64,000 nt of DNA from Dryomyza anilis. Its lineage: Eukaryota; Arthropoda; Insecta; Diptera; Dryomyzidae. The stretch lies in NCBI GenBank assembly GCA_951804985.1, contig OX638132.1, positions 4,135,529-4,199,528 on the forward strand, given 5' to 3'. Made by a program: the position numbers and the translations under genes. Each line of letters opens with the position of its first letter. Position 1 is the stretch's first letter. The notes below the pieces were generated by a model. It saw nothing but the letters and a program-made list of their open reading frames with translations, searched no databases and was not told the DNA's origin. Shown here one piece after another: positions 35,516 to 46,473 of the stretch.

Positions 35516-36580
35516 CAATTTTAATTAATACACAACTTAACAATGTTTCTTTAATATAACTTAATTTATTAGGCAAATACAGTATCAAACAAGTTTTTTA
35601 CGTTTTTTTATAAATAGTTAAAATTTATTTTTTTGTATACATTTTTGCATAATTTTATGATTTTTATGCAAAAATTTGATTTAATTTATGCGTCATTAAA
35701 TATATTACCAATATTTAAATTTTTAATACAACAAAGATAAAACATTTTATAACAATTTCAATAAAAAAAAATCATTTTAAATTGCCAGACAAAAGGCTGA
35801 TATTGCCAACAATTAAACTAATCGTTGTTCGGTCAATAAAGCTTTTTTGATTTTGACCCCTGAGCAGCCCCTGTTGGGTTCAGTCAACTTTGGCTGTGAT
35901 CAACGAAAATCAACACTCGGTGAGTTGATTAATTGAAATATTTATTTTGATTGTTTTGCCCAATGGCAGTCAGCAGCACTGAAGAGATTTTGCTTTTTTG
36001 CAGTTTGTTTCTAATTAATTTTTATCGTTTGAAATCGCTTTTTGTGGCTGTATTATGATTGTTATTGGGCTTTAGAGCTATTGTCGATTCGTTCAGCACG
36101 TCAACAACGACTATAAACAACAAATCGATTAACAGCAATCAACACGCAACACATTAAATAAATTGCTGGCATTTTTTTGATAAAACATATAATAAAAAAA
36201 TACAAAAATAGAGACACAGGACTAGAACAACAAAGATAATAGGCTGCCAAATTATTATTTAATTTAGGCAGTCAATGAAATATTTATGCAATTTATCAAT
36301 GATGATGAATATTTATTTATTGGCAATATTCGGTGACGCAATACAGCGAAAAATGTGTAAACTCATTTTTATTCACACATTCAATATTAAGAAGTTAATT
36401 AAAAAGTATAATGTTTTTTTTTATTCAAATCATTCTTTTATCTATAGCAGGTATTTTAAATAATATTCGATCATTTTGATAAAATACTATCATAAAAATT
36501 AATGAAATGAAATTCAACTATTAAAATATAAAACTTAAAATGTCTCTACTTAATATGTCTCTATTTAATATGTCTCTATT
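35516..36580. other. AT-rich non-coding sequence
   Basis: Contains a less AT-rich part at 35800-36160 (CAATGGCAGTCAGCAGCACTG). No exon, RNA or repeat that I can support. Confidence 0.4.
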
Positions 36581-38010
36581 TAATATCGATTAAAATATAT
36601 TAATTTTAATTATAAATCAATTTAAATATATCGATTAAAAATATATCGATGTGACAGTTTTTATAAATTAAATATTTTTTACTTTTTGTAAATCGAAAAA
36701 TAGTATCAAATAACAGTTTTTATAAACAGTTTTTATAAATTACATATTTTTTACTTTTTGTAAATCGAAAAATAGTATCAAATATCGATCAAAAATCTAT
36801 CGATTAAAAATATATCGATTAAAAATATATTAATTAAATATATCGATTAAATATATCGATTAAAAATATATCGATTAAAAATATATCGATTAAAATATAT
36901 CTATTAAATTTATCTATTAAATATATCGATTAAATATATCGTTAAATATATCGATTAAAATATATCGATTAAAATATATCGATTAAAATATATCGATTAA
37001 AATATATCGATTAAAATATATCGATTAAAATATATCGATTAAAATGTAGCGATTAAAATATATCGATTAAAATATATATTTTAAAAATATACCTACCTAT
37101 TCAAATATTTCGAACACAAATATATCGATTGATAGTTTATACCTTTTCTGACGTATTCGACAATTTGAAAAATAGTGTCTGATATCGATACTATGTAACA
37201 ATCCATTTTAAAAATTTAATTAAAGGATATATCGATTCAAAGTACATCGATTTAAAATATATCGATTTAAAACATATTGATTTATAATATGTCGAATAAA
37301 ATATATGGATAAAAATAGATCTATTAAATATATCAATCAAACTACATCACTTAAAATATATATCGATTAAAAAATCGATTAACACAAATAAATTAAAATA
37401 TACCGATTAAAATATATGGATTAAAATATTGATTATAAATTGATCAGAATATATTGAATAAATTATATCGATCACAAATATACTGAATGATAGTTTAATA
37501 AATAGAAACATTTTATGATTTATTTATGGTATCAAAAATTGATAATCAACCATATCGATTTTAAATATTTTGATAAAAAATATCGCTTAAAATATATTGA
37601 TATATCGATTTAAAATATAACGATTAAAATATGTAATTTAAAAATATATCGATTTAAAATATAACGATAAAAATATGTAATTTAAAAATATATCGTTTAA
37701 CATATGCAATTCAAAAATGTATCGATTAATAATATATCGATAAATATACATCGATTATAAAAAAAATTAATTCAAAATATAACTATTCGAAATATATCGA
37801 TTCAACATATATCGATACAAAATATATCGATTAAAATACATTGATTAAAAATATATTTATTCAAAATATATTGACTAAAATATATCGATTACAAATACAT
37901 CGAATAAAATTAACGATTATTATATACCGATTAAAATATATTGATTCATATATGTAGATTAAAACATCGAAAAATGTAGCGCTTAAAAATTTATCGATTT
38001 AAAATACATC
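36581..38010. repeat. (AAAATATATCGATT)n 14-bp satellite
   Basis: Units are almost perfect at 36945-37060 and drift outward. ATATCGAT appears dozens of times. A 75-bp direct duplication (ACAGTTTTTATAAATTA to AAATAGTATCAAAT) is present at about 36650 and 36725. This is the densest of the CGAT-rich arrays in the window. Confidence 0.9.
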
Positions 38011-38610
38011 GAAGATTTTTTTATTTTTTTTTATATATTTTTTTTATAATTTTTTTTTAATATATTTTTTTATAATTTTTTTATTTTATACTTTTTAACA
38101 TTTTTTTATATTTTTTGATATTTTTTTATATTTTTTTATATTTTTTTATATTTTTTTATATTTTTTTATATTTTTTTTATATTTTTTTATATTTTTTTAT
38201 ATTTTTTTATATTTTTTTATATTTTTTTATATTTTTTTATATTTTTTTATATTTTTTTATATTTTTTTATATTTTTTTATATTTTTTTATATTTTTTTTA
38301 TATTATTTTATATTTTTTTTTATATATATTTTTATATTTTTTTATATTTTTTTATGTTTTTTTTATATTTTTTATATTTCTTTTTTATTTTTATATTTTT
38401 TTATTTTTTTATTTTTATATTTTTTTATTTTTATATTTTTTTATTTTTATATTTTTTTATTTTTATATTTTTTTATTTTTTTATTTTTATATTTTTTTAT
38501 TTTTATATTTTTTTATTTAAATATTTTTTTTATTTAAATATTTTTTTATTTAAATATTTTTTATTTTAATATTTAAATATTTTTTTATTTTTATATTTTT
38601 ATTTCGTTTA
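38011..38610. repeat. (ATATTTTTTT)n decamer microsatellite
   Basis: Near-perfect ATATTTTTTT units at 38100-38340, then ATATTTTTTTATTTTT and TATTTAAATATTTTT variants. The 140-codon Phe/Ile/Tyr frame over it is an artefact. Confidence 0.95.
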
Positions 38611-39598
38611 TATTATAAACTTACTGATTTATTTTCTTGTTTTTTTTAGTTAAATATTTTGTTTAAAATGATTAAACTATTTTTTTATTCTACAATTTTC
38701 TAATGTAATAAAAACAAATTTCGTAATGAGTTAAATAGAAATTAAATGTTCAAGTATTTAACATTTAAAAAATACAAACATTAAAAATAAAGAAAAACAC
38801 AATACTAACATTAAAATCAGCGCCTAATACAACCAACTAAACAATGAAGATGGGCTCAATAAACCCAACAACAATAACAAAGAACAACTGTCGACTGAAC
38901 AACTGAAACAATGTTGTCGACCAACAGCAACATGTGGCACGTTCAATGACCTAGGCCACAACAGCAGCAGCAACACCAACAAAACAAAAGCCCCAACATG
39001 AGCTTAAAAAACAACATTTTCCGCGCGCGTGAAAATTCCGACAAAGCAGTCATAAAAAATCATGCAAAAAAGTGATTAAAACAAAAACTAGACAAAATTA
39101 ACACGAACGACGACGGAGCAGAACCAACGACAAACGATGCGGGAAATCATGTAAATACCAACAAAATACAACAGAGAATCATAGACCAAACGAAAATTGA
39201 TATCAAGATGATTGCATCAACGAACGCAACGAAGGAAAAACGTATTCCATGGAAAACGAACGATGTACCGCGCTTGCGCACATGAACTTGACACCGTACA
39301 ACGTGGTTTTATGGCGCGCGCGCGCCTCTCACATTCAAACTCGCACAGCAGGCATTACACTCCGCATAGCACACAGAGCACAACAGCTGCCCCGAGCAGC
39401 ACGAGGTGAGTCAGGTTTCGTTGGAAGTCATGGAGGTAGGTAATGGTAATGGCAATGTTAAGGTCACTCAAGAGAAGAGGAAAAAAAAAGTCAATTTACA
39501 AAATTGCAAGATATGGTCAAAATAAAAGAGGGAGAGAAAAAGCCCCAATAGAAATATTTAAAACATGATATCAAATATATTTCTTAATTAAAAATAGC
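38611..39598. other. Non-coding, partly GC-richer
   Basis: 38850-39430 is less AT-rich and holds opa-like CAACAGCAGCAGCAACACC and a GCGCGCGCGC run (39316-39325). Two overlapping frames of about 65 codons show no domain. A 19-nt similarity to the palindromic element (CTGCCCCGRGCAGCACGMGG at 39389) is too short to interpret. Confidence 0.4.
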
Positions 39599-39790
39599 GT
39601 CGTCGGCTTAGTTGGCTTAGTTGGTTAGTGCGTCGTCAGACTATGAGCTGAAAGTTCGCGAGTTCGAACTCCCGCGAGTGCAACAAATTAGAAAATGTTT
39701 TACTATACAACACAATCTCTCGCCAATCGATGTCGAACCTCTAAGAGTAAAAATTCGCTTTGAAAAAGCCCGCATATTTGAAATTGTTTT
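39599..39790 (+). mobile_element. tRNA-headed SINE, copy 2 (truncated)
   Basis: A-box-like TGGCTTAGTTGG (39613-39624) and B-box GAGTTCGAACTCC (39660-39672) are spaced as in a tRNA. A body then begins with CTCTCGCCAATCGATGTC and CTCTAAGAGTAAAA, which aligns with the body of the SINE at 54905 (CTCTCGGCAGTAAATGGC, CTACGAGAGTAAAA). The cloverleaf is imperfect and no CCA-adjacent acceptor pairing is seen, so this is a SINE head rather than a functional tRNA. Confidence 0.6.
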
Positions 39791-41280
39791 TTAAAAAAGA
39801 CGATTACTAACAATAAAATTTCTAGCGGGTAAAATAATATGTGACATTGAAGCATTTTTTTTTTATCACTACTTTTTTGAGCTTCAGCGAATGTTGGAAA
39901 ATACAAAAGTTGGTAGTTACAAGTGGCAAAATTAAATAAAATTAAACCTTTTTGACTTTTGTAAATATCATGAAAAACACAGAAAGGGAAACGAAACAAA
40001 AACAGAAGACCTGGCTCGCGGTCATTATAGGGTTTTGAACCAAAAACTGATTCACACAAAACACCCAGAAATAATTATAATCATGACTTGTAAATCTTTA
40101 CGCAAGGCTTTATTATTGTGTTGGGTAATTCGAGCAGATGTTGGTAATTGCAGAAGAAAAGCAAAGAATGATGTGTCTAAAAAATACAAAGTAGAAGAAT
40201 ATAATGGATAATACATGGTCGACCGGAAAAGGTTCTCTTTGTTCAGCATTGTAATTTCGGTGTCATTTAATTGCTTACAAATTACACAGAGTTCAATGGC
40301 CCATAATTAGTATTGATAATATCAAAACGTCTGTACTTTAGGAAACGTTTAAATAAAATGAAAAATATAAAATCAAAAAATTATAAAAATTAAAAAATCT
40401 TTATGTACAGAGACTTTTAAACATTATATTCAGTCTTGAATGTATCTTTAATTTTCCGTACCATATTTGAAAAAAAAAAAAAAAACCAAGATACGATAGA
40501 AAAAAATGTCTGCCATTAAAAATAAATCCCCGGAAGACACTCAAGCTGTTCTTCTACACATAAAGCCCTCGTCATGAAAACGCTATAACAAATTTTAATA
40601 GCAGAAAATATTTACTAGGGGCTGTGGTGCTGACAACCAAACGACAACATGTCACAAATTTTATAAAATGATGTTCAACATCATTTGCACAAATATAAAA
40701 AAGATAACCACAAAAAAAATAAAGTGTCAATGGGCGCAACGTATGGAAATATGAAAATATATAGATATTGTCATAAGCTTGACACCAGAATATGAATGCT
40801 TAATGCGTGTGATAATATGTTGCTGATGAAGATGTTCTGTCTGATAATGTTGATAATGACATTGTGATGGGCTGAACTGAATCGAATTAAATTTTGACAC
40901 TATATTTATGTTATACCTGGACAGTAGTGGGTAGGAATGTTGACAACGCCACCCATACAACCCAAGTACTAAAAGCAAGCACATTATATCAGCAATAAGG
41001 ATCACGAATTTAATGAAATTTTGCTATTTTTCTGCATTTTAAACGGTGGGCGGAATGTAAGCGGGATTAGACTACTTTCCCATACAACCTAAATCATGAA
41101 AATGCAATAATGATGTATTTGAGATAGAAATTTTGATAAAATATATCTCAATTATTAACGAAGTCATTAAATGTGTTTGGATGGATATGGACAACAGGGC
41201 AAGGCATTGGTCACAATTAATACAGTGATGATATCAATGATATTTCACATAATGGTACCAAATCGCACCAACAATCTCTA
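39791..41280. other. AT-rich non-coding sequence
   Basis: No gene recognised. The 118-codon minus frame at 39703-40059 overlaps the SINE body and has no domain. Confidence 0.4.
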
Positions 41281-41465
41281 AACTCACCACACCTCACTCA
41301 ACTCAACTCACCACACCTCAACTCAACTCACCACACCTCAACTCACCACACCTCAACTCACCACACCTTAATTCACCACACTTCAATTCACCACACCTCT
41401 ACTCACCACACATCAACTGACCACTCCAAAACCCACCACACTAAAACCCACCACACTAAAACCCA
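41281..41465. repeat. CTCACCACACCTCAA tandem repeat (15 bp)
   Basis: About twelve 15-bp units CTCAACTCACCACAC with drift toward AAACCCACCACACTA at the right end, stopping at a poly(A) run. Confidence 0.9.
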
Positions 41466-41989
41466 CCAAAAAAAAAAACAAAAAAATATTAATATGTGAA
41501 ATATCATTAATGTGCTGTTTAACTGAAAATCTAAAAAATATCATGAGGAATAAATACCGTAGAAGAATTGTCCGAGAAAGAACGAATTGTCGGTAAATAA
41601 ATTTCTCTGGGATAAATTAAAATTTTTCATAAAAAATCTATTTTTCTTAATATAATTTAGAGTTCATTAAAAATAAAAATTTTATTATTAGGATTACTCT
41701 TTTAATAAACTCAATTTTATATAAAATGTAAGTTTTTAAATATTTTAATATGTGTTATTTTAATGGACTCAAGGTACGGTTGTTAAAAATTTTTTAAAAT
41801 AATATATTTAGATTTTTAATTTATTTTATTTTCCCAATATTTCGACTTCCATAGGAAGTCATCTGGAGGAGTAACTGGATACATTTAACATTTAATACAT
41901 TTAACGAAATTAACAAAATTAACAAAATTAACAAATTCACAAAACGCCAAAAAACATGAACAATTGTGAATTATTTGGATTTTGTCTAA
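41466..41989. other. AT-rich spacer
   Basis: A/T-rich with a short ACGAAATTAACAAAATTAAC run at 41900-41935. No gene. Confidence 0.4.
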
Positions 41990-42720
41990 AAATTAGATGT
42001 TTCTAAAAAAATAAGAAAATGAAATAAAAAATATATAATTAACAAATTATAAAATATAAATAACAAATTATAAAATATAAATAACAAATTATAAAATATA
42101 AATAACAAATTATAAAATATAAATAACAAATTATAAAAAATAAATAACAAATTATAAAATATAAATAACAAATTATAAAATATAAAGGGTTTTTCAATAA
42201 GAGCGCTACAAAAGTTTTTTCAAGGGTTTTTCAACAGGGACGCTACAAAAGTAGAGCGACAGGGACAGCAAACGACGCCATATTTCTTGCCGCTCTTTTG
42301 ACATTTCTCTTCAGTAATGTTTGCCATTTCATGATGGAAATATATACGAACTAACAACGAGTCGAATATTAAAATGTACTACTGAAATTCGAATTCGTAT
42401 ATCTTTCCATCATGAAATGGCAAACCTTACTGAAGAGAAATGTCAAAAGAGCGGCAAAAAATATGGCGTCGTTTGCTGTCCCTGTCGCTCTACTTTTGTA
42501 GCGTCCCTGTTAAACCCTTTAATAACCCTTCAAATAACAAATTATAATATATATAAATAACAAATTATAAAATATAAATAACAAATTATAAAATATAAAT
42601 AACAAATTATAAAATATAATTCACAAATTATAAAATATGTATAACAAATTATAAAATATAAATAACAAATTATAAAATATAAACAACAAATTATAAAATA
42701 TAAATAAAAAATTATTAAAT
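41990..42720. repeat. 21-bp satellite (ATAAATAACAAATTATAAAAT)n, interrupted by a MITE
   Basis: About eight units lie left of 42184 and about nine right of 42535, on either side of the palindromic MITE at 42185-42519. The array is near perfect on both sides, so the MITE inserted into an existing array. Leu-Leu-Phe-Ile-Phe-Tyr-Asn repeat frames on the minus strand are artefacts. Confidence 0.9.
42185..42519. mobile_element. Palindromic mariner-family MITE, copy 1
   Basis: Flanked by TA. Starts AAGGGTTTTTCAATAAGAGC and ends GTCCCTGTTAAACCCTT. The left arm (from 42223: GGGTTTTTCAACAGGGACG) and the right arm are complementary for about 140 bp around a centre near 42373 (GAAATTCGAATTCGTA). Its arms match the first about 140 bp of the transposase-bearing element at 60938. 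At the left the two family ends lie one inside the other: the 3'-type end (CAATAAGAGCGCTAC) is followed by the 5'-type end (CAACAGGGACGCTAC). Confidence 0.8.
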
Positions 42721-44690
42721 GCATTTCTCAATGCATTTCTATTAAAAAATAGTTTTTCTTTTTAAATTAGATTTATTCACACTAACTATTAATTTGTTTT
42801 TTTTTTAATTTTCACAAAAATTATAATTACGCTCTTAGTTTTCTTTTTTCTTAATTAATATTGAGAATTTCATTCATAATTCTATTTAATTTTCTATAAA
42901 AAATATTTTTTTTTATATAAAATTCGATATTTTCTGAATGTCTGATCTAAAAATAAAAACTTTCCATAAAAAAATCGATGCCTTTTTTAATTATTTCAAA
43001 TTACTCTAAAAAATTAAAAACTTTTCATGAAAAAAAATCGATGCCTTTTTTTAATTACTATAAAAATTTAGAAAACTTATTAAATTTTCAAATTCATGCA
43101 TTTAGTAAGTTTGTATAATTTATAGTCTGAGAGTGTAAAAAAAATTGCACATTTCATTTCAAATGTATTTGGGTCATGTAAATACGTCACAAGTGCAATG
43201 CAATGAAATACGTATTTTTTATTTTATTTATTTACAAAACGAACGAATAACAACGCCTACTGCAAGACGACCCTGAACCCAAAAACTCTACACAGAAAAC
43301 GAAATAATCCACTGCGTTTCATGTTGTTTTTAACATAATTTTCATTACAAGTACCTACCACTTGAGTTCAAATGGCAAAACCACCAACAAACGCAGCATT
43401 TAAACTGACCCTGAAAAATACGGACAGCCATTTGGCCACCCACAATGGGCCGTCGAAAGTAAGCAGCGCACTCGTCGTTGTAGCGACTTTCCGGCCAAAC
43501 TCTGCGACTTCCGTTTCCGCTTAAATTACAATCGCTGGCAAAAATAAGAAGTATTTTCTGTTGTGGACGTTGGAAAATTTTACATTTTTTGGTTTTTTTG
43601 TGTTGGTGGTAGGTAACTCGTTATGTGCCTTTCAAGATAACAAGCTAAAAATAAAATAAAAATAAAGAGGTAAACGTGCAAAAATTGCGAAAAGTAGTAA
43701 AAACCGCCACGTAGTTGACGACACTTGGTTTTTAACCCTAGCGCGTTACCCGCCCGGCAACAACAAACAAAAATATCGCCGTAAATTTTGTTTTTTCAAC
43801 AGCAAAGAGCAAATCTTATTTTTTGAAAAACCAACCCACCCACCGCGTTATCACCGGATACCTTTAACATTTCCCGTCATTTTTATTTTATTTTTCTAAG
43901 CGAAGAGAAAAATACCCAGTGTTGCCAAAGGAAACAGCCTCAAAAGGGCATGATGGGTACAAAATATAACAAAAAAATAGAACGCAAAATGTTGTCTTCC
44001 TTGAAAATTGCTTTCAACGCTTTAGGATATTAAATGTGTTAGCTGGAAAATAACAGCAGATAAACAAAGTTAAAGTGGGGTTTTTTGTGTTTTTGTACCT
44101 GCTGCCAACAAATAAAAATCGTTTTCTCGAGTAGGAAATTTGTTGGTGTTCGTTGGCATTTGGTGGTTTTACACAAACGTCGCTTTGTGGTGACGACTGC
44201 TGCTGCTGCTGTTTTTATGGTTTATACTTTTGGGCCCTACTCCTTGCCAACACTTGTCGACAAGTCAAGGTATTGGTGGCGATATTTTTAAACCTTTTCA
44301 CAGGCAGCACCTTTTATCGCTTCTCCCTGTCTGTCTGCGTGTCTTTTGATTTTTGTTACCCCTTTCAGTTACCCCATTTTTTTCTCAAATTCTATTTTGT
44401 ATTTATCTAGTCAGAAAGTTTTCCCACCATTTCTTGCAAGTTTTACGTTCGTGTGTGAATTTGAGCGGAAAATATATTTTGTTTTTTTTTTTAGGGCAAC
44501 ATTCGATTTTGGCACCGTAAGTGTTGACAACACTTAATGTGGTTTCACACTTAACAATAAATGGAAGTTTTGTGCCAGCCAAAATATGGCTGAAATGTGT
44601 TTTATTTGATTGTTCGTTATAATTATGCTAAAAAGGTGTTTACATTATATAGTAAATTGTGTATTAAATAAGATTTTCGGTTTTTAACAT
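42721..44690. other. Non-coding, partly GC-richer
   Basis: 42721-43250 is AT-rich. 43260-44540 is closer to balanced composition (CCGGCCAAACTCTGCGACTTCCG, TGCTGCTGCTGTTTTT) and carries several 60-85-codon frames with no recognised domain. No promoter or splice structure is convincing. Confidence 0.35.
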
Positions 44691-45910
44691 AAATAAAACA
44701 GTTATAAACAATTTTTCTTTAAAGGGAAATTTTGAATAAAGCTTGATTTCGTCATTTTTAACAACTAGAATAAAATAATACGAAAATTATAGACTTTTTA
44801 AAAATTTCCCTTAAAGGGAAATTTTCTGTTTCAAGTATTATGGCCAAAATTATACACTAAAATACACTTTCAACTGAAAATGAACGTAATTTACATCAAA
44901 AGATAGCAAAAAAAAATATCAATTAATGCTATAGAGAATTAAAAAAATTTCCTTTTAAAGGGAATTTTAAATAAAGCTCAATATAGTTAAATTTGTAAGA
45001 ACAAAAACCAAAAAATACGCAAATTAATGAATTTTAAAAAAGTTCCATAAAATGATATTTTCAAATTTCAGTTATTTTGTGTCAAAAAATATACCAATTA
45101 GTACTAAAATCTGTATTGAATAAAAGTTTCAGTTTTTAACGTAAATACAACAGTTATAAAAAATTTCCTTTAAAGGGAAATTTTGAAAGAAGCTTAATTT
45201 TGTAATTTTTTAACAACTAGAATAAAATAATACGAAAATTATAGACTTGTTAAAAATTTCCCTTAAAGGGAAATTTGCTGTTTCAAGTTTTATGACCAAA
45301 ATTATACACTAAAATACACTTGAACTGAAAATAAACGTAATTTACATCAAAAGTTAACAAAAAAAAAATCAATTAAAGCTATAGTGAATTTTAAAAATTT
45401 CCTTTAAAGGGAAATTTTAAATAAAATTTTAAATAACAACTAAAACAAAAAAAATGCACATATTAAAGAATTTAAAATGGGATATTTTCAAATGTCTGTT
45501 ATTTTGCGTCAAAAAACTCATATCAGTTAGTACTAAAATCTATATATGATAAATTCTACATAACGTAAATTTTACAAAAACACAAATATATACATTTTAA
45601 ATAATTTCCCAAAAAGAGAAATTTTCAAAATTTTTCAATTTTAGTTATATTAGCAAATATTATACCCTAAAACACACTTCAACTGAAAACGAAAGTCATT
45701 CACATCAAAGAAATACCAAGACATCACATTTCTTTAATAAAACTTTTTCCATTTAAGGAAAATTTTAAATAAATCTCCATGTTGTTATTGATTATCAATT
45801 AAAAGTTAGTAATGTTAATATTTATGCATTTAAAAAAAAATCCCAAAAAAGGAAATTTTCTAATTTCAATTATTCAAAAATTATATGCAAAAATATACTC
45901 CAACTGAAAA
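44690..45910. repeat. About 452-bp tandem repeat with palindromic TTTCCCTTTAAAGGGAAA cores
   Basis: The block ACAACTAGAATAAAATAATA occurs at 44761 and 45213, 452 bp apart, and the flanking several hundred bases match. A third, diverged copy runs to about 45910. Each unit has two or three palindromes of the form AAATTTCCCTTAAAGGGAAAT and a shared ACTGAAAATGAACGTAATTTACAT. Related TTTCCC...GGGAAA cores continue into the intron of the downstream gene. Confidence 0.75.
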
Positions 45911-46473
45911 TGAAAGTAATTTACATAAAAAACCAATAATCTATAACCAACCATCTAGATCATTGGCATCAAGTCATTCGACTAGAGTTCGAAAGTGAGC
46001 GAATTGAAATTGAAAACGTCACAAATGCGACGTGATAGAAAACAAATGATGAACGCGTTGTGGAAAGATCAGCTTTCAAATGCATTTTGGTACAAGCATA
46101 AATAAAGCCACTATAGAAAATACACTAAAAGCAAAAGTTATACAACATACGTTTTAAATCTTTGTATTTTTCAAGAGTAAAAATTTGAAATAAAAATTAA
46201 CTTACAGTGCAGCGTTGCAACGGTCAAAGTCTGGCCATCAACCAACAGACAGACGCAGACACTCTCGCCTTCATTTGTGCACTGAACAATAAAGGAAATT
46301 TGATCTCGTTGCGTGGAAATGAAAATTAAAAAAATATTGCTTCAAAGTGAAAGATATAAGAAGATGTCAGAGACTGGAAATACTGGCATAACGTGCGCGA
46401 TTTTCAAAACTAATGCAACATGCATTAATAAAATACAAGGATAACATTGTAGGATACGCGAAACATTCATATT
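45911..46473 (+). other. 5' flank of the secreted-protein gene
   Basis: About 560 bp between the palindrome repeat and the predicted start codon. A transcription start and 5' UTR should lie here. No clear TATA box at a sensible distance. TCAGAGACTGG (46366) and GTCAAAGTCTGG-type sequences cannot be assigned. A far-upstream non-coding exon is also possible. Confidence 0.3.

Noticed and set aside
38115..38537. 140-codon Phe/Ile/Tyr frame
   Set aside because: Translation of an ATATTTTTTT microsatellite.
39389..39408. Copy of the 1154-bp palindromic element
   Set aside because: Only about 20 bp of similarity (CTGCCCCGRGCAGCACG), with nothing beyond it.
39606..39683. Second functional tRNA gene
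   Set aside because: Same reasoning; the following sequence aligns with the SINE body.
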